64,000 nucleotides of DNA from Methanolobus bombayensis. Its GTDB lineage: Archaea; Halobacteriota; Methanosarcinia; Methanosarcinales; Methanosarcinaceae. Shown one piece after another: positions 28,581-38,033 of this stretch; position 1 is the first letter of the stretch, and every line of letters starts with the position of its first letter. The notes under the pieces were generated by a model. It saw nothing but the letters and a program-made list of their open reading frames with translations, did not search any database and was not told where the DNA came from. The stretch covers positions 186,001 to 250,000 of the forward strand of contig NZ_JAGGKD010000005.1 of the NCBI RefSeq assembly GCF_017873415.1. The letters are read 5' to 3'. Made by a program: the position numbers and the translations under genes.

Positions 28581-29249
28581 ATGGCAGTCAGGATTATAGA
28601 TATTACCACCGGTATATCTGAAAATACGCCGGTTTATGAAGGAGACCCATTACCTGTATTTGAAAAAGTATCTTCAGTTGAGAACGATGGTTTTATGGTT
28701 TCCAGGGTTAGTATAGGAACTCACACAGGTACTCATGTGGATGCTCCTTTACATTTGTATGGAAATGGCAAAGCAGTTTCAGAAATAGATCCTGCTTCAT
28801 TAATGGGTAGAGCTATTCTGATTGATCTTTCATCAGGTGAAGGCCCGATTACTGACAAAGAACTTGAAAATGTCAACAAATCATATTCAGGGAAAACTGT
28901 AGATGTCATTCTCATAAAAACAAGGGACTATTCTAAATATCAGGGTCAAAGCCCGCATTCAGGCAGAATGCTTGCGGCAACTGCAGGAGAATGGATATTC
29001 AATAATGGTTTTAGATTAGTAGGAGTTGACACTCTTTCAGTTGATAATGATGTTTCCCTGCCTAATCATCACCTTTTTTTGAATAATGGTGTCAACATTG
29101 TGGAATATTTGAACTTTAAGGATGCTCAACCGGGTGTTTACTTATTTATTTGTCTTCCTTTGAAACTGGAAGGTTGTGATGGTGCTCCTTCACGTGCAAT
29201 TTTGATAGATTTAAATTCTCCTGATGATTTTCTCAATATAATAATGTAG
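28581..29249 (+). CDS. Cyclase-family metal hydrolase (kynurenine formamidase-like)
   Basis: About 222 residues of the cyclase/arylformamidase family: RIIDITTGISENTPVYEGDP at the start and the metal-binding signature HTGTHVDAPLHLYGNGK (about residues 45-61), with SVDNDVSLPNHHLFL and an EYLNFKD segment later. Substrates in the family range from N-formylkynurenine to isatin; none can be assigned here. The frame also opens with TTG at 28557 overlapping the PHP stop, but ATG 28581 matches the family N-terminus better; neither has a clear Shine-Dalgarno. Confidence 0.82.
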   Translation: MAVRIIDITTGISENTPVYEGDPLPVFEKVSSVENDGFMVSRVSIGTHTGTHVDAPLHLYGNGKAVSEIDPASLMGRAILIDLSSGEGPITDKELENVNKSYSGKTVDVILIKTRDYSKYQGQSPHSGRMLAATAGEWIFNNGFRLVGVDTLSVDNDVSLPNHHLFLNNGVNIVEYLNFKDAQPGVYLFICLPLKLEGCDGAPSRAILIDLNSPDDFLNIIM

Positions 29250-29454
29250 TTTTTACAGGATAATTTAAATATAAGTATTATTATATTTGATTATGCAATT
29301 ATGTCACTAGATGTTATCAGCATGATATCTATATTAACTCGCGAAAAATATTAAATAACAGAATTAATATAGTATAACTCGCAATATAATCCTGTAACAC
29401 GATTGCTAAAACGTTTCATGAGGGAATCGCACGAAAGCAAATCAGAGACATTCA

Positions 29455-30333
29455 ATGCACAGGGATGACCGTGCACAGGTAGGTATAGGTACCCTTATCA
29501 TCTTCATCTCCATGGTACTTGTGGCAGCCGTAGCATCTGCCCTTTTGATCAAGACCTCAGGAGTGCTTCAGCAGAAAGCATCTCAAACCGGCCAGGAAAC
29601 AACACGTGAGGTTGCTTCCAATATGCGTATTGACCGTGTGGAAGGAGCACGTGCTACTTATACTACGGTTACTGTTACAGACGGCACACCTTCATCTACT
29701 GCTTTAAACTGTTCTGAAGGTGGAATGATTGAGTGGATTTCTTCTTCGGGTGCTTTTAACATTTCAGTTGATGGTGGTGATGAAACCTCTGTTGAAGATG
29801 GTTCTTATTATGAATATCGTTTTTCACGTTCAGGTTCACACAATTTTTCCATAACCGGTACTGCCGGGACAACAACTGGAACTGTAACGGTTAGTGATAC
29901 AGTAGATTATGGTGAGATTACAAAGCTGCACATATCCGTATCACTTGGACCGGGTAGTGAGGATGTTGATCTGTCACAGCTTATCATTTACCTTTCAGAC
30001 GGAAGTCACGTAGCCAATGTTAGGTATGATACCAGCGATGAGGATGATGAAATCCATCTTCCTACAGAAGAGTATTTCACGGTAAGCCCTATTCGTACCC
30101 GAGACCAGACTGTGTTCAAGGCCACACAACCTGTATTGAGAACAGGTGATATTATGGAAGTGGTAGTTGATATCAGAAGGGTTTTCCAGGCAGATGATGT
30201 GGAGTATGAAGGTCTTGAACCAAGGACTGAGGTTTCATTCCAGGTAAGGCCGGAAGCTGGTGCACTTGTAGTTTTCGACTTCACAACACCGGGAGCATAC
30301 TTTGATGAAAAGTATATCCTGTTGAGATATTAA
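29455..30333 (+). CDS. Archaellin (archaeal flagellin) with enlarged outer domain
   Basis: 292 residues. The class III signal peptide [23 protein letters not shown] (cleavage expected after Ala 7) and following hydrophobic helix are textbook archaellin, as is the C-terminal [17 protein letters not shown]. Residues about 85-150 ([20 protein letters not shown] ... VTVSDTV) read like an additional beta-sandwich with three N-glycosylation sequons (NCS, NIS, NFS) and a Thr/Gly-rich stretch. It stands alone: no arl motor genes lie nearby. It may be a filament subunit encoded away from its operon or a minor archaellin. Confidence 0.88.
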   Translation: MHRDDRAQVGIGTLIIFISMVLVAAVASALLIKTSGVLQQKASQTGQETTREVASNMRIDRVEGARATYTTVTVTDGTPSSTALNCSEGGMIEWISSSGAFNISVDGGDETSVEDGSYYEYRFSRSGSHNFSITGTAGTTTGTVTVSDTVDYGEITKLHISVSLGPGSEDVDLSQLIIYLSDGSHVANVRYDTSDEDDEIHLPTEEYFTVSPIRTRDQTVFKATQPVLRTGDIMEVVVDIRRVFQADDVEYEGLEPRTEVSFQVRPEAGALVVFDFTTPGAYFDEKYILLRY

Positions 30334-30443
30334 AACTCAAAAGTTCAAAATTAAATAAGAAATTTTCAGGAAAAAACAACGTAACTTTACAAAATTAAGT
30401 TATGACGTCCTTCCTGATGTCTATTTATTTCTAAGAATGTTTT

Positions 30444-32492
30444 TTACTTTCCTGAATATGAATCTTCAGCAGAGCGGAAACTGACAGCTTTTTTGCGCAT
30501 GTACTCCGGGATAACATCCTTTTCTACAACAAGCTTGGATGTACCGATACCCACTACAATTACTTTTGTCTCAACAGGCTCTTCTCCTTCTCTGACCATG
30601 AGTTCCTTCTTTGTAACCTCTATCTCGACCTCATCTTTGCTATAACCGGCAGCTTTCATATAATCCATTATCATGTCCTTACCTGTGTTTCGGGCAAAGT
30701 CAAAAGCCTGTGCATAGTCAGGGAATATTTCTCTTCCTTCAGGTGTGAATACAAAATAACTGATAACTTCTTTTGCATTCTTTAGTTCCTCGTCAGAAAC
30801 ATTTTCACCTGTGATCGGAGCAAAGTCTTTTTTAATAAGGATTTCAACACGTTTAATACCTTTGCCAACAAGGGCACCGACAGCATTTCCCACACTGGCA
30901 TGCTCGGGAACAACTATGTTTGCATCGATGAGCTTCTCCATCTCTTCCTTGTATGCAACAACCGGACCGCCAAGAAGTACCACCGGAGTTTCCACCTTAA
31001 AACGTGTGTAGTTGTTACCTGTCAGCATCTGGTCAATAACTGATTGTGGAATTTCGTCGACCAGATATGATACAAGGTCGGATGCCATGTTCTTTGCAAC
31101 TCTTTTCTTTACCATGGTGGCAACTTCTTCTTTGCTGACACGCAATTGTTTTGCCAGTCTTTCAGCACCCAGAATGGAAGCTTCTGTTTCCCATTTCTGA
31201 AAATCTCCAAGAACATGTAAGGCATCTGTTGGGGTAAAACCGATAGATTGTACAAGGCGTTTTTGGATAAGACCATCAAGTGCACGCACACTTGGCTGTT
31301 TCTTAAGGCGCTGGAATATATCCACATATGAAACAGGTGTTCCCTGTATTACATCGTAAATCTCTTCTTCCATCCTGCTTAGCTCAAAAGGACTGAGTCC
31401 TGTGCGAACAAAGAACTTTGTAGGCTGCACATTCTCACACAGAAGTTTTCTTGATGGGGATTTTGACTCTCTGAACCTTTCAAGGAAACCTGTATACTCT
31501 GAAGCAGCACGGCAGAGAGGAATTACTCTTCTAGGACCAACATAGAATTTCTGATCTTTTACCCATACATGGCTGTCTCCACCGGTCGCAGATGTTTCCA
31601 TCCTGATAGCTTTAACCATGGTCTTCCACCCCCCAACAATTGCACCCTGATCACTGAGTTCAGGAACACCATTTCTGATAAGGGCAACATCAGTACTGGT
31701 ACCTCCAACATCAACCATTGCACATGTATCATACTTTGTAAGGAAGGAAGCACCTACAAGACTTGCAGCAGGTCCTGAGAAAATAGATTCGATTGGGCGC
31801 TCCAGGGCCTCATCCATTCCAACAACAGATCCATCACATTTGAGCATGAGCAGGTTTGCGTCCATGCCTCTTGATTTTATGTCCTGCATTATTGACTGGA
31901 TGAACTTGTGGGTAATAGGCAGAAGCTGGGCATTAAGATATGCAGTTATGGCCCTGTCATATGCACCTACTTCCTGTGAAAGTTCGTGTCCGCAAACAAC
32001 AGGAAGTCCGGTAAGCTCCCGGATAATTTCCTTTACACGAAGTTCATGTTCTGAATTACGGTTACTGAAGAATGATGATACAGAGAAGGCAGCAACATGT
32101 TTTTTTACTTCCATGGCAAAGAGCTTGACACCATCCTCGTCAAGTGGCATGGCTTCTTCTCCATTACTATTATGTCCTCCACTCAACTGTACATAGTACT
32201 TTGCCGGAAATCCTTCCTTTGGAATTACGTAATCACCAACAAGAATAACACCTACAGGAAAACCTGTGTCTTCAAGTATTGTATTTGTGGATAAAGTGGT
32301 TGAGACTGAAACCAGCTTTACGTCTTGCGCATATTCGGGGTTCAGCGAATCTATCACTTTTTTAATTCCGCCAATAGGGTCTGGATAAGTGGTAAGCACT
32401 TTTGTGGCATCCATTATCACACCATCCGAATCGCGGATTATTACACCGTCTGTAAATGTTCCTCCGGCATCAATGCCCAGACTGTATTGCAT
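30444..32492 (-). CDS. Hydantoinase/oxoprolinase (HyuA) family ATPase next to mcr
   Basis: 682 residues of the HyuA/OplA/acetone-carboxylase-beta group, an ASKHA-fold ATPase. Phosphate loops: YSLGIDAGGTFTDGVI (residues 3-18), SVSTTLSTNTILED, FSGPAASLVG and MVDVGGTSTDVALI, then VVLLGGPVVAYKEEM. The usual partner HyuB is absent. It lies 184 bases downstream of mcrA with its own TATA box and an AAGGAGTG Shine-Dalgarno, so it is linked to mcr in position but can be expressed alone. Known HyuA enzymes use ATP to activate cyclic amides or ketones; the substrate here is unknown, and a role around coenzyme or McrA maturation is only a hypothesis. Confidence 0.82.
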   Translation of the reverse strand: MQYSLGIDAGGTFTDGVIIRDSDGVIMDATKVLTTYPDPIGGIKKVIDSLNPEYAQDVKLVSVSTTLSTNTILEDTGFPVGVILVGDYVIPKEGFPAKYYVQLSGGHNSNGEEAMPLDEDGVKLFAMEVKKHVAAFSVSSFFSNRNSEHELRVKEIIRELTGLPVVCGHELSQEVGAYDRAITAYLNAQLLPITHKFIQSIMQDIKSRGMDANLLMLKCDGSVVGMDEALERPIESIFSGPAASLVGASFLTKYDTCAMVDVGGTSTDVALIRNGVPELSDQGAIVGGWKTMVKAIRMETSATGGDSHVWVKDQKFYVGPRRVIPLCRAASEYTGFLERFRESKSPSRKLLCENVQPTKFFVRTGLSPFELSRMEEEIYDVIQGTPVSYVDIFQRLKKQPSVRALDGLIQKRLVQSIGFTPTDALHVLGDFQKWETEASILGAERLAKQLRVSKEEVATMVKKRVAKNMASDLVSYLVDEIPQSVIDQMLTGNNYTRFKVETPVVLLGGPVVAYKEEMEKLIDANIVVPEHASVGNAVGALVGKGIKRVEILIKKDFAPITGENVSDEELKNAKEVISYFVFTPEGREIFPDYAQAFDFARNTGKDMIMDYMKAAGYSKDEVEIEVTKKELMVREGEEPVETKVIVVGIGTSKLVVEKDVIPEYMRKKAVSFRSAEDSYSGK

Positions 32493-32554
32493 TTTAGTTC
32501 ACTCCTTAAAACAAAATCAAAGTAATAATTAATAGTGTAAAAAACAATGGTTTT

Positions 32555-32567
32555 GCAATATTTAAGC
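32555..32567 (-). promoter_or_regulatory. TATA box of the HyuA-like gene
   Basis: Minus strand reads GCTTAAATATTGC about 65 bases before the ATG, placing transcription start near 32535 and leaving a 40-base leader with the Shine-Dalgarno. It follows the mcrA terminator, which supports separate transcription. Confidence 0.5.
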
Positions 32568-32627
32568 ATTACCACGCAAAGAAGAACACAAGATGGGAAT
32601 AGTAATTGATAAATCAGAATTAAAGAA

Positions 32628-32663
32628 TTTCAAAAAAGAGTAAGTAGTAGGCATAAAGCCTAC
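32628..32663 (-). terminator. Terminator of the mcr operon
   Basis: Thirteen bases after the mcrA stop the minus strand has a six-base stem GTAGGC/GCCTAC around a TTTAT loop, followed by ACTCTTTTTTG. Confidence 0.6.
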
Positions 32664-32676
32664 ACTTGTTTTAAAT

Positions 32677-34395
32677 TTATTTTGCTGGAATGATGAGTGA
32701 TCTCTCACCAGCAGGCTCGAACTCTCTGAGTGCACCCTTTGCGAACTCCTTCCTTGGCTTTGTGAAGTCAAATGGCAGGAGCTTGTCTGCGAATGCTACC
32801 TTGACGAGTGGGTTGACTGCGAATGCGTCTCCACGACCGGCGTGTGCACCGGAGGTGATTGCTGCATATCCACCCTGGTGACCTACGTTCATTGCGTAGT
32901 TCGGATAGTTTGGTCCACGGAGTTCAAGAGCAAGACCTTCGTCGGACTGGTATGAGAGTACGTTTGTAGCACCACACTGGTCCTGCAGGTCGTATCCGAA
33001 GAAACCGAGTCTTCCGAGTGCTTCCTTGTGGAGGTACATACAGAGGTACCATCCGGAAAGACCAGCATTTCCGTTTCCTGTTGCGATTGAAACAGCGGAA
33101 CCAGCTGCTGCGGAAAGACTTGTTGCTCTCTGTGATCCACCGAAGTGGTCTTCGAGGGTTGTTGGGTATTTCTCGTAGTTCTCAAGACCGTAGATTGTGG
33201 ACTCTGTTGCGATGTCCTTTACTACGTCGAGGTTTGCAGCTACCTTGTTGTCTGTACCCTTGTTTGCTGCACCGTCGTACTTGTCGTTGATATAGTCAAC
33301 GTTGTAGTAGAGGTTGTCATCAAGGATGTTGTTACAGTATGCTGCTGTTGCGTACTGGGTGAAACCTACACCACCGGACATGTATGAACCGAGCCAGATC
33401 TGGTCGTAAAGCATACATCCTGCACCGACTACTTCAAGAGCTACGTGTGCTGGGTCTTCTGCGTCTACACGGCTTGTCTGTACGATATCTGCCATGTGAC
33501 CGAATGGGATTCCTCCAGGCTCGTTTGGTGCACGTGCACGTCTTGCTGGGAGCATGTCACCCATCTGGATAACACCAGCGTGCTTTGCTGCGTATGAAAG
33601 GTCAGCTACTGCTGCTTCACCAGCACACATGCTGTATGCTGAAATGAATGACATACCGACCTGCATAGCCATCCATCTGCTTGTCTGACCACCGTCTGTG
33701 GTTCTGCTGACAATTGTTGGGATGTGTGCTGCCTGCCATGATGTCTTTCCGATTGATGCCTTGATCTGCTCTGCCTGTTCTTCTGGGAATTCCTTGTTGA
33801 TGTCAATAAGGAACTGGCTGTCGATCTCGTCTGCGAGTTCATCGTCACCGGTGAAGATCTTGACGTAACAGTCATCTACAAGAGCTGGGTGTGTTTCGAC
33901 CATGTGTTCCTGGACAACTGCTCCACCAGGAAGTGCGTGGTTGAGTGTCTCAAGGTAGTGGTTGATTGTTTCTGGTGTGACTTCGATACCGAGCCTCTTC
34001 TCGAGTGTCTCGTGTGCGAGGTCCATACCGACAACTACTGTCCTTCTGATGTCGTCCCACATCTGCTGCATTGCTGCGTTGTTGACGTAGTGAAGGTCGT
34101 CGATCTCGACCATGTCATCTGTTCCTGAAAGGAAAGATGGTGTGAGTGCTCTCTGACCGAGTGGGATACCACCACAGTGCATCATTGGGTTGTAACCGAC
34201 AAGTCCTCTCTTTGCTGCGAGTTCCTGACCTGCCTTTTTCATCTCTAATTTACGTGGGTTCTGATCAACACCAAGTCTGTAGTACTCTACAGTCTTGTCG
34301 GTGATCTCTCCACCGCTCATCTTGTTAGTACCATGCTCTTCTGTGTACTTTTTCTGCATGTGTTTTGCAAACATTCTCTTTCTATCGTCTGCCAT
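32677..34395 (-). CDS. mcrA: Methyl-coenzyme M reductase alpha subunit
   Basis: 572 residues; with McrB and McrG forms the (alpha-beta-gamma)2 nickel-F430 enzyme that releases methane from methyl-coenzyme M and coenzyme B. Start ATG 34395 ([11 protein letters not shown]) follows GAGGTGAT; the frame opening further upstream at 34482 is ignored. Conserved features: [12 protein letters not shown] (site of the N-methylated His), [15 protein letters not shown] (site of the methylated Arg made by Mmp10), [15 protein letters not shown] (thioglycine region, about residues 460-475), and [17 protein letters not shown]. Sequence is of the methanogenic, not the alkane-oxidising, type as far as motifs show. 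Confidence 0.98.
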   Translation of the reverse strand: MADDRKRMFAKHMQKKYTEEHGTNKMSGGEITDKTVEYYRLGVDQNPRKLEMKKAGQELAAKRGLVGYNPMMHCGGIPLGQRALTPSFLSGTDDMVEIDDLHYVNNAAMQQMWDDIRRTVVVGMDLAHETLEKRLGIEVTPETINHYLETLNHALPGGAVVQEHMVETHPALVDDCYVKIFTGDDELADEIDSQFLIDINKEFPEEQAEQIKASIGKTSWQAAHIPTIVSRTTDGGQTSRWMAMQVGMSFISAYSMCAGEAAVADLSYAAKHAGVIQMGDMLPARRARAPNEPGGIPFGHMADIVQTSRVDAEDPAHVALEVVGAGCMLYDQIWLGSYMSGGVGFTQYATAAYCNNILDDNLYYNVDYINDKYDGAANKGTDNKVAANLDVVKDIATESTIYGLENYEKYPTTLEDHFGGSQRATSLSAAAGSAVSIATGNGNAGLSGWYLCMYLHKEALGRLGFFGYDLQDQCGATNVLSYQSDEGLALELRGPNYPNYAMNVGHQGGYAAITSGAHAGRGDAFAVNPLVKVAFADKLLPFDFTKPRKEFAKGALREFEPAGERSLIIPAK

Positions 34396-34405
34396 TATAA
34401 TCACC

Positions 34406-35155
34406 TCAGTTCTCCGGCTTGAAGCCGTATGTGGTTCTCTGGTCGAATACTCTGTGTACCCATTCAATGACCTCTGCGTCATCTCTGAATGCTACATTGT
34501 CGACACGGTAGATTGTTGTTCTCTTTGCTGCTTCTTCTGCAGACATTGGCTTTCCGAGGTCTACCTTCTTGTCGATTGGTCTTCCTACCTGGTCCTTGTG
34601 CATGATGATTACATCGCCTTCTTTTCTGCACCTGTCGAGCATGTCGAACATTACACCGTCTTCAGGAAGTCTGAGTGAGTGACCGTGTACAGTTGCACCC
34701 CTAAGACTTGCGAGTGCTGGGCAGGTCATTTCAGTTTCCATCTGGAACTTTGCGATCTCTTCCATGTCTCTTTCACGAGCTTCAACTACCTGACGGCCGG
34801 AAAGTGTACCTGGGTCGACACCTCTGAAGTTGATTGCTGCGTTGTATGATCTGAAGTATGGTACTGATGGACCGTTGTACATTGAGTCAACGAACTGTAC
34901 GTACCTTACCCTGTCACCAGCTTTTGCACCTGGTGTTGGTTCTACGAGTTCTCTGACTGAACACTCTGGCTCGCCCATTTCTGCGAGTGGTGGGTGGGTG
35001 CTTGGGTAGTCGCTACCTGGTGCACGGTGTCCGAGAACAAGTGTCAGGTCATCATCGGAAACTTCTCTGAGTTTCTCGACTTTACCAGACATGTGTTTTC
35101 TTCTGTTTTCAGCAACGGATGTTGCTCCTGGATAATATTGTGGTTCATATGCCAT
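34406..35155 (-). CDS. mcrG: Methyl-coenzyme M reductase gamma subunit
   Basis: 249 residues. Recognised by [20 protein letters not shown] at the N-terminus, [18 protein letters not shown], and [22 protein letters not shown] in the middle. Ten bases separate it from mcrA and 12 from mcrC. Start ATG at 35155. Confidence 0.98.
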   Translation of the reverse strand: MAYEPQYYPGATSVAENRRKHMSGKVEKLREVSDDDLTLVLGHRAPGSDYPSTHPPLAEMGEPECSVRELVEPTPGAKAGDRVRYVQFVDSMYNGPSVPYFRSYNAAINFRGVDPGTLSGRQVVEARERDMEEIAKFQMETEMTCPALASLRGATVHGHSLRLPEDGVMFDMLDRCRKEGDVIIMHKDQVGRPIDKKVDLGKPMSAEEAAKRTTIYRVDNVAFRDDAEVIEWVHRVFDQRTTYGFKPEN

Positions 35156-35167
35156 AATTATTCACTC

Positions 35168-35770
35168 CTAATTCTCTAATGATCTCATTGTGGTTTTCAC
35201 GGCTTTCACGAGTTCGTTCAGTTTTTCCCTCGAACATGATTCTCCTCGTGTAACTCCTGTCACAATTTCCATAACCCTTCCTTTTGCTAAAATATCACTA
35301 TCCTTAGGTTTAACAAGCCTTGTCTTTATCCCTGCCATTGCAAAATCCTCGAAATCAACAAGGGTCTGGCAAACAATTACTGCAGGAACATCGGCCTGTT
35401 CAAGAATTGCCTTTACTTTTCTTACCACATGGTCCCTGATATTTCCTGTATGGATCACAGCAACCTTGTGCCTGTTTATCTGTGCTATCTCCTCGGGACT
35501 TATTCCAAAGGAGCCGGAACCCATATTTGTGTCCGGAACACCGGAACCGGTATTAAGCACAAGCACACTTACCTGAATTTCCTCACGGCGCATGCCATAT
35601 GTGAGTTCACAGACAGGTTTTGTGATATGTCTTCTTCCCGGGCTCATTGCAACTGCGATGACATCAGGCCTTCCGGTTTCAGAAAGGGTACCGCGTTGTG
35701 CAAGTCCTCCCCCTCTTCCAAGGCCCATTCCGTGTCTGCAATCTACAACCTGTGTTTCCCGGTCAAACAT
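35168..35770 (-). CDS. mcrC: McrC, methyl-coenzyme M reductase activation component
   Basis: 200-residue non-subunit protein of the operon. McrC is known as a member of the ATP-dependent complex that reductively activates F430. Seen: DCRHGMGLGRGGGLAQRGT near the N-terminus and VAMSPGRRHITKPVCELTYG. It starts five bases after mcrD ends. Length is standard. Confidence 0.94.
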   Translation of the reverse strand: MFDRETQVVDCRHGMGLGRGGGLAQRGTLSETGRPDVIAVAMSPGRRHITKPVCELTYGMRREEIQVSVLVLNTGSGVPDTNMGSGSFGISPEEIAQINRHKVAVIHTGNIRDHVVRKVKAILEQADVPAVIVCQTLVDFEDFAMAGIKTRLVKPKDSDILAKGRVMEIVTGVTRGESCSREKLNELVKAVKTTMRSLEN

Positions 35771-35774
35771 AATA

Positions 35775-36272
35775 TCACTCGTCCTTATCTTCGGGTTTAA
35801 GGATGCATACAGGTTGATCTTTCAATTTTCCTTTCGGGTCTGTCATTCCTATCATCATAGGGTCAGCCCCCGGTCCACGCTTTGCATAGTCGGTGACTGT
35901 CTGTTTTGTCGGGATGAAATTACCTTCCCTGAACTCGAAGGGTATTGAAAGAACATCTTCGCAAACTTCCCTTACCTGCTCTTTTGTATCTACATCAACA
36001 ACTTCCATACGGATACTGCCAACATACACTGCAAGTTCTATTGCCTGGCCTGCAACCTCGATCACAGCATTCCCCGGATGATTCACAGGTAATCCTGATG
36101 CAGGTCCGTAAGGAACGGTCTGGGGAAGTCTGGGGCCATGGACAAACAGCCTGACAATTCCATCGATTTCAGCGATGGAGGTGAGCAAGTTCTGTGCTGT
36201 TTCGGGTTTAAGCAGCCTGGAAGGGAATATTTCAAGCTGCACAAAGTTTGTCTCTGAAAGAGTATCGGACAT
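35775..36272 (-). CDS. mcrD: McrD, methyl-coenzyme M reductase accessory protein
   Basis: 165-residue operon protein not present in the mature enzyme, thought to assist assembly or F430 insertion into apo-reductase. It shows the family pattern EIFPSRLLKPETAQNLLTSI, VHGPRLPQTVPYGPASGLPV and GADPMMIGMTDPKG. It begins 47 bases after mcrB. Confidence 0.93.
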   Translation of the reverse strand: MSDTLSETNFVQLEIFPSRLLKPETAQNLLTSIAEIDGIVRLFVHGPRLPQTVPYGPASGLPVNHPGNAVIEVAGQAIELAVYVGSIRMEVVDVDTKEQVREVCEDVLSIPFEFREGNFIPTKQTVTDYAKRGPGADPMMIGMTDPKGKLKDQPVCILKPEDKDE

Positions 36273-36319
36273 TTTTGTTACCTTTATTATATGTGATATT
36301 TAAGGAGGGATTTTGTGTC

Positions 36320-37624
36320 TTAGAGCGCACCTGCCACTGCCTTGATTGGCTCCTTGAATTCTGGAATTGATCCGAATACAGTACCGACAAGTCCTGATGT
36401 CTTCTCGATGGAGAACATCTGTGTACCTGCGTCAAGTGAGACTGCTGCACATACACAAGGAATTGCGAAACCTCTGGAGTGCCTGGTTACAACGTGGTTA
36501 CCGTTGAAGATACCTGGTCCGCCACCACCATAGATGGAGTGACTGAAGAATGAGAATCCTACTGCAGTACCCTGTGCTCTACCCATGTCACAGCCTGGAA
36601 GACCTGTTTCCTTCTCAAGCATGTCATTGAAGTAGAGGATAGTTGATGATACATTCTGAGCTGCTCTGCCTGCACCACAGTTTACCATGGTTGCTGCGAG
36701 CTGACCGACTGCTGCACATGCATTCCACATGGATACGTCGTTTGCCTTGTAGAAGTTGTAGCCGGATGGTGCTGTCTTGTCAACGGAGATGATACCTGCT
36801 TCAAGAGCTCTGTCTACTGTTGACTGGATCACAGTACCGATTGTACCGTCCTTTCCGTTCTCTTTTACGATGTCGTAAACGAAGTTGTTTGCGTTAAGAC
36901 CCTGATATGCAAGACCGAGTAACTGGTGTCTCTCGAATGGTCCTACAGCGTTACCCATCTCGTACATACCTACCTGCTCGAAGATGGATGAGAGTGCTGC
37001 TGCATTCATTGCCTTCTTACCGGTAATTGCTGCAACGTGGTTTGTTGTGATGTTCCTCAGGGAGTAACCGAGACCTTCGTTCTTCTGTGGGATACTGAGG
37101 ATGGATGCAATGTTACCACCGGACATGTCCATTGTCTGTGGGTAGCTTCCCCATACAGCGGACTTTACGATTGGTGCATCGAACATGTCAGTGTTGAACA
37201 TGTCAATGATTGTCTGGACGACTGCTGCACCTGTTACGGTACTTGCAGATACGAAGTCAGCACCGACCTGTGACCTTACGCTTGGTACCTGTACAAGAAG
37301 CTGCTTTCCGCCACCAAGTTCCTGTACGTTGGTGTCGTCGCCATCGTTTACGCTAACGAGTTTTGCTACAGCATCCTGGATTGCACCGGAGTTGCCAACA
37401 ATATCGTAATCGAGTTCTCTTCCGAGGATCTTTTTCTTTGCTCCGCCCATTGCACCTGTTTTAAGTGCTTTCTCGATACCTGCGAGATTCACAGCAACGG
37501 TTCTCTTTGTATCTTTGATGATATTTTGAATCGCTGCGTTTCTTGTTGGCGCAATATCCATAAGATCAACGCCGCTTTCCAACAGTTTTCCTCTGTCGTC
37601 GTAAATGTCTATTTTATCAGACAC
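36320..37624 (-). CDS. mcrB: Methyl-coenzyme M reductase beta subunit
   Basis: 434 residues, first gene of the operon. Contains [18 protein letters not shown] at the start, [19 protein letters not shown], and [34 protein letters not shown] (the SIYGGGGPG stretch contributes to the active site). It begins with GTG at 37624, nine bases after a full AGGAGG Shine-Dalgarno. A long leader of probably 200-300 bases precedes it. Confidence 0.97.
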   Translation of the reverse strand: MSDKIDIYDDRGKLLESGVDLMDIAPTRNAAIQNIIKDTKRTVAVNLAGIEKALKTGAMGGAKKKILGRELDYDIVGNSGAIQDAVAKLVSVNDGDDTNVQELGGGKQLLVQVPSVRSQVGADFVSASTVTGAAVVQTIIDMFNTDMFDAPIVKSAVWGSYPQTMDMSGGNIASILSIPQKNEGLGYSLRNITTNHVAAITGKKAMNAAALSSIFEQVGMYEMGNAVGPFERHQLLGLAYQGLNANNFVYDIVKENGKDGTIGTVIQSTVDRALEAGIISVDKTAPSGYNFYKANDVSMWNACAAVGQLAATMVNCGAGRAAQNVSSTILYFNDMLEKETGLPGCDMGRAQGTAVGFSFFSHSIYGGGGPGIFNGNHVVTRHSRGFAIPCVCAAVSLDAGTQMFSIEKTSGLVGTVFGSIPEFKEPIKAVAGAL

Positions 37625-37696
37625 GTATATTTTCCTCCTATGTTTCTATTCAGAAATCGCCCATTCTGGAAATGTACAGGTGAACGAATGAATGCT

Positions 37697-37721
37697 AATT
37701 ACTTTGTACCACATAGTAATT
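37697..37721 (-). promoter_or_regulatory. Hairpin in the mcr leader
   Basis: Seven-base perfect arms AATTACT/AGTAATT around an 11-base loop, 73-97 bases before the mcrB start and inside the expected untranslated leader. It is AT-rich and modest in strength; a role in mRNA stability or translation is possible but not shown. Confidence 0.35.
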
Positions 37722-37887
37722 TCCTGTACGAATTTTTTCCACTGGGAATTCTCGGAATAATTAAGCAACGATGACGTTTAAACCTTTTGCATCGATTCCT
37801 GACAATTTCGCAATCATCAACCGCAAGCAAAATTTCCATGCAAAAATTATTCATCATGTCATCCATTGACATTTGCGTGGAGAAGAC

Positions 37888-37944
37888 TTAAATAAAAGAA
37901 TGCAGGCCAAAGAAATATCTTATTTTTTCCTTTATAAATATAAT
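37888..37944 (-). promoter_or_regulatory. Candidate mcr promoter region (two TATA-like boxes)
   Basis: Minus strand carries ATTATATTTATAAA (37944-37931) and CTTTTATTTAAGTC (37899-37888). They predict starts near 37910 or 37862 and leaders of roughly 285 or 240 bases. The stretch also lies between the divergent mcr and mmp10 transcripts, so their promoters are close. Which box is used cannot be decided from sequence. Confidence 0.4.
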
Positions 37945-37999
37945 GTCTTTTCATCGCGTATATGATGAATTATTACTATTTGATCATGCGAACCACAAA

Positions 38000-38019
38000 C
38001 CTTTAAGTACCTATATATT
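38000..38019 (+). promoter_or_regulatory. Promoter of mmp10, probably leaderless
   Basis: CTTTAAGTACCTATATATTA covers two overlapping TATA-like elements 15-34 bases before the ATG at 38034. No Shine-Dalgarno precedes the ATG, so the transcript most likely begins at or within a few bases of it. Confidence 0.5.
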
Positions 38020-38033
38020 ATCTAACTCGTCCT

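Noticed and set aside
29253-29397. Inverted repeat TTACAGGAT ... ATCCTGTAA flanking the spacer before the archaellin gene
   Set aside because: Only nine bases in arms 128 bases apart; such a pair is expected by chance fairly often in a 200-base AT-rich region, and no mobile element lies between.
32677-34482. McrA start at 34482
   Set aside because: The added 29 residues run into mcrG and have no similarity to McrA; the Shine-Dalgarno and conserved MADDRKRMF begin at 34395.
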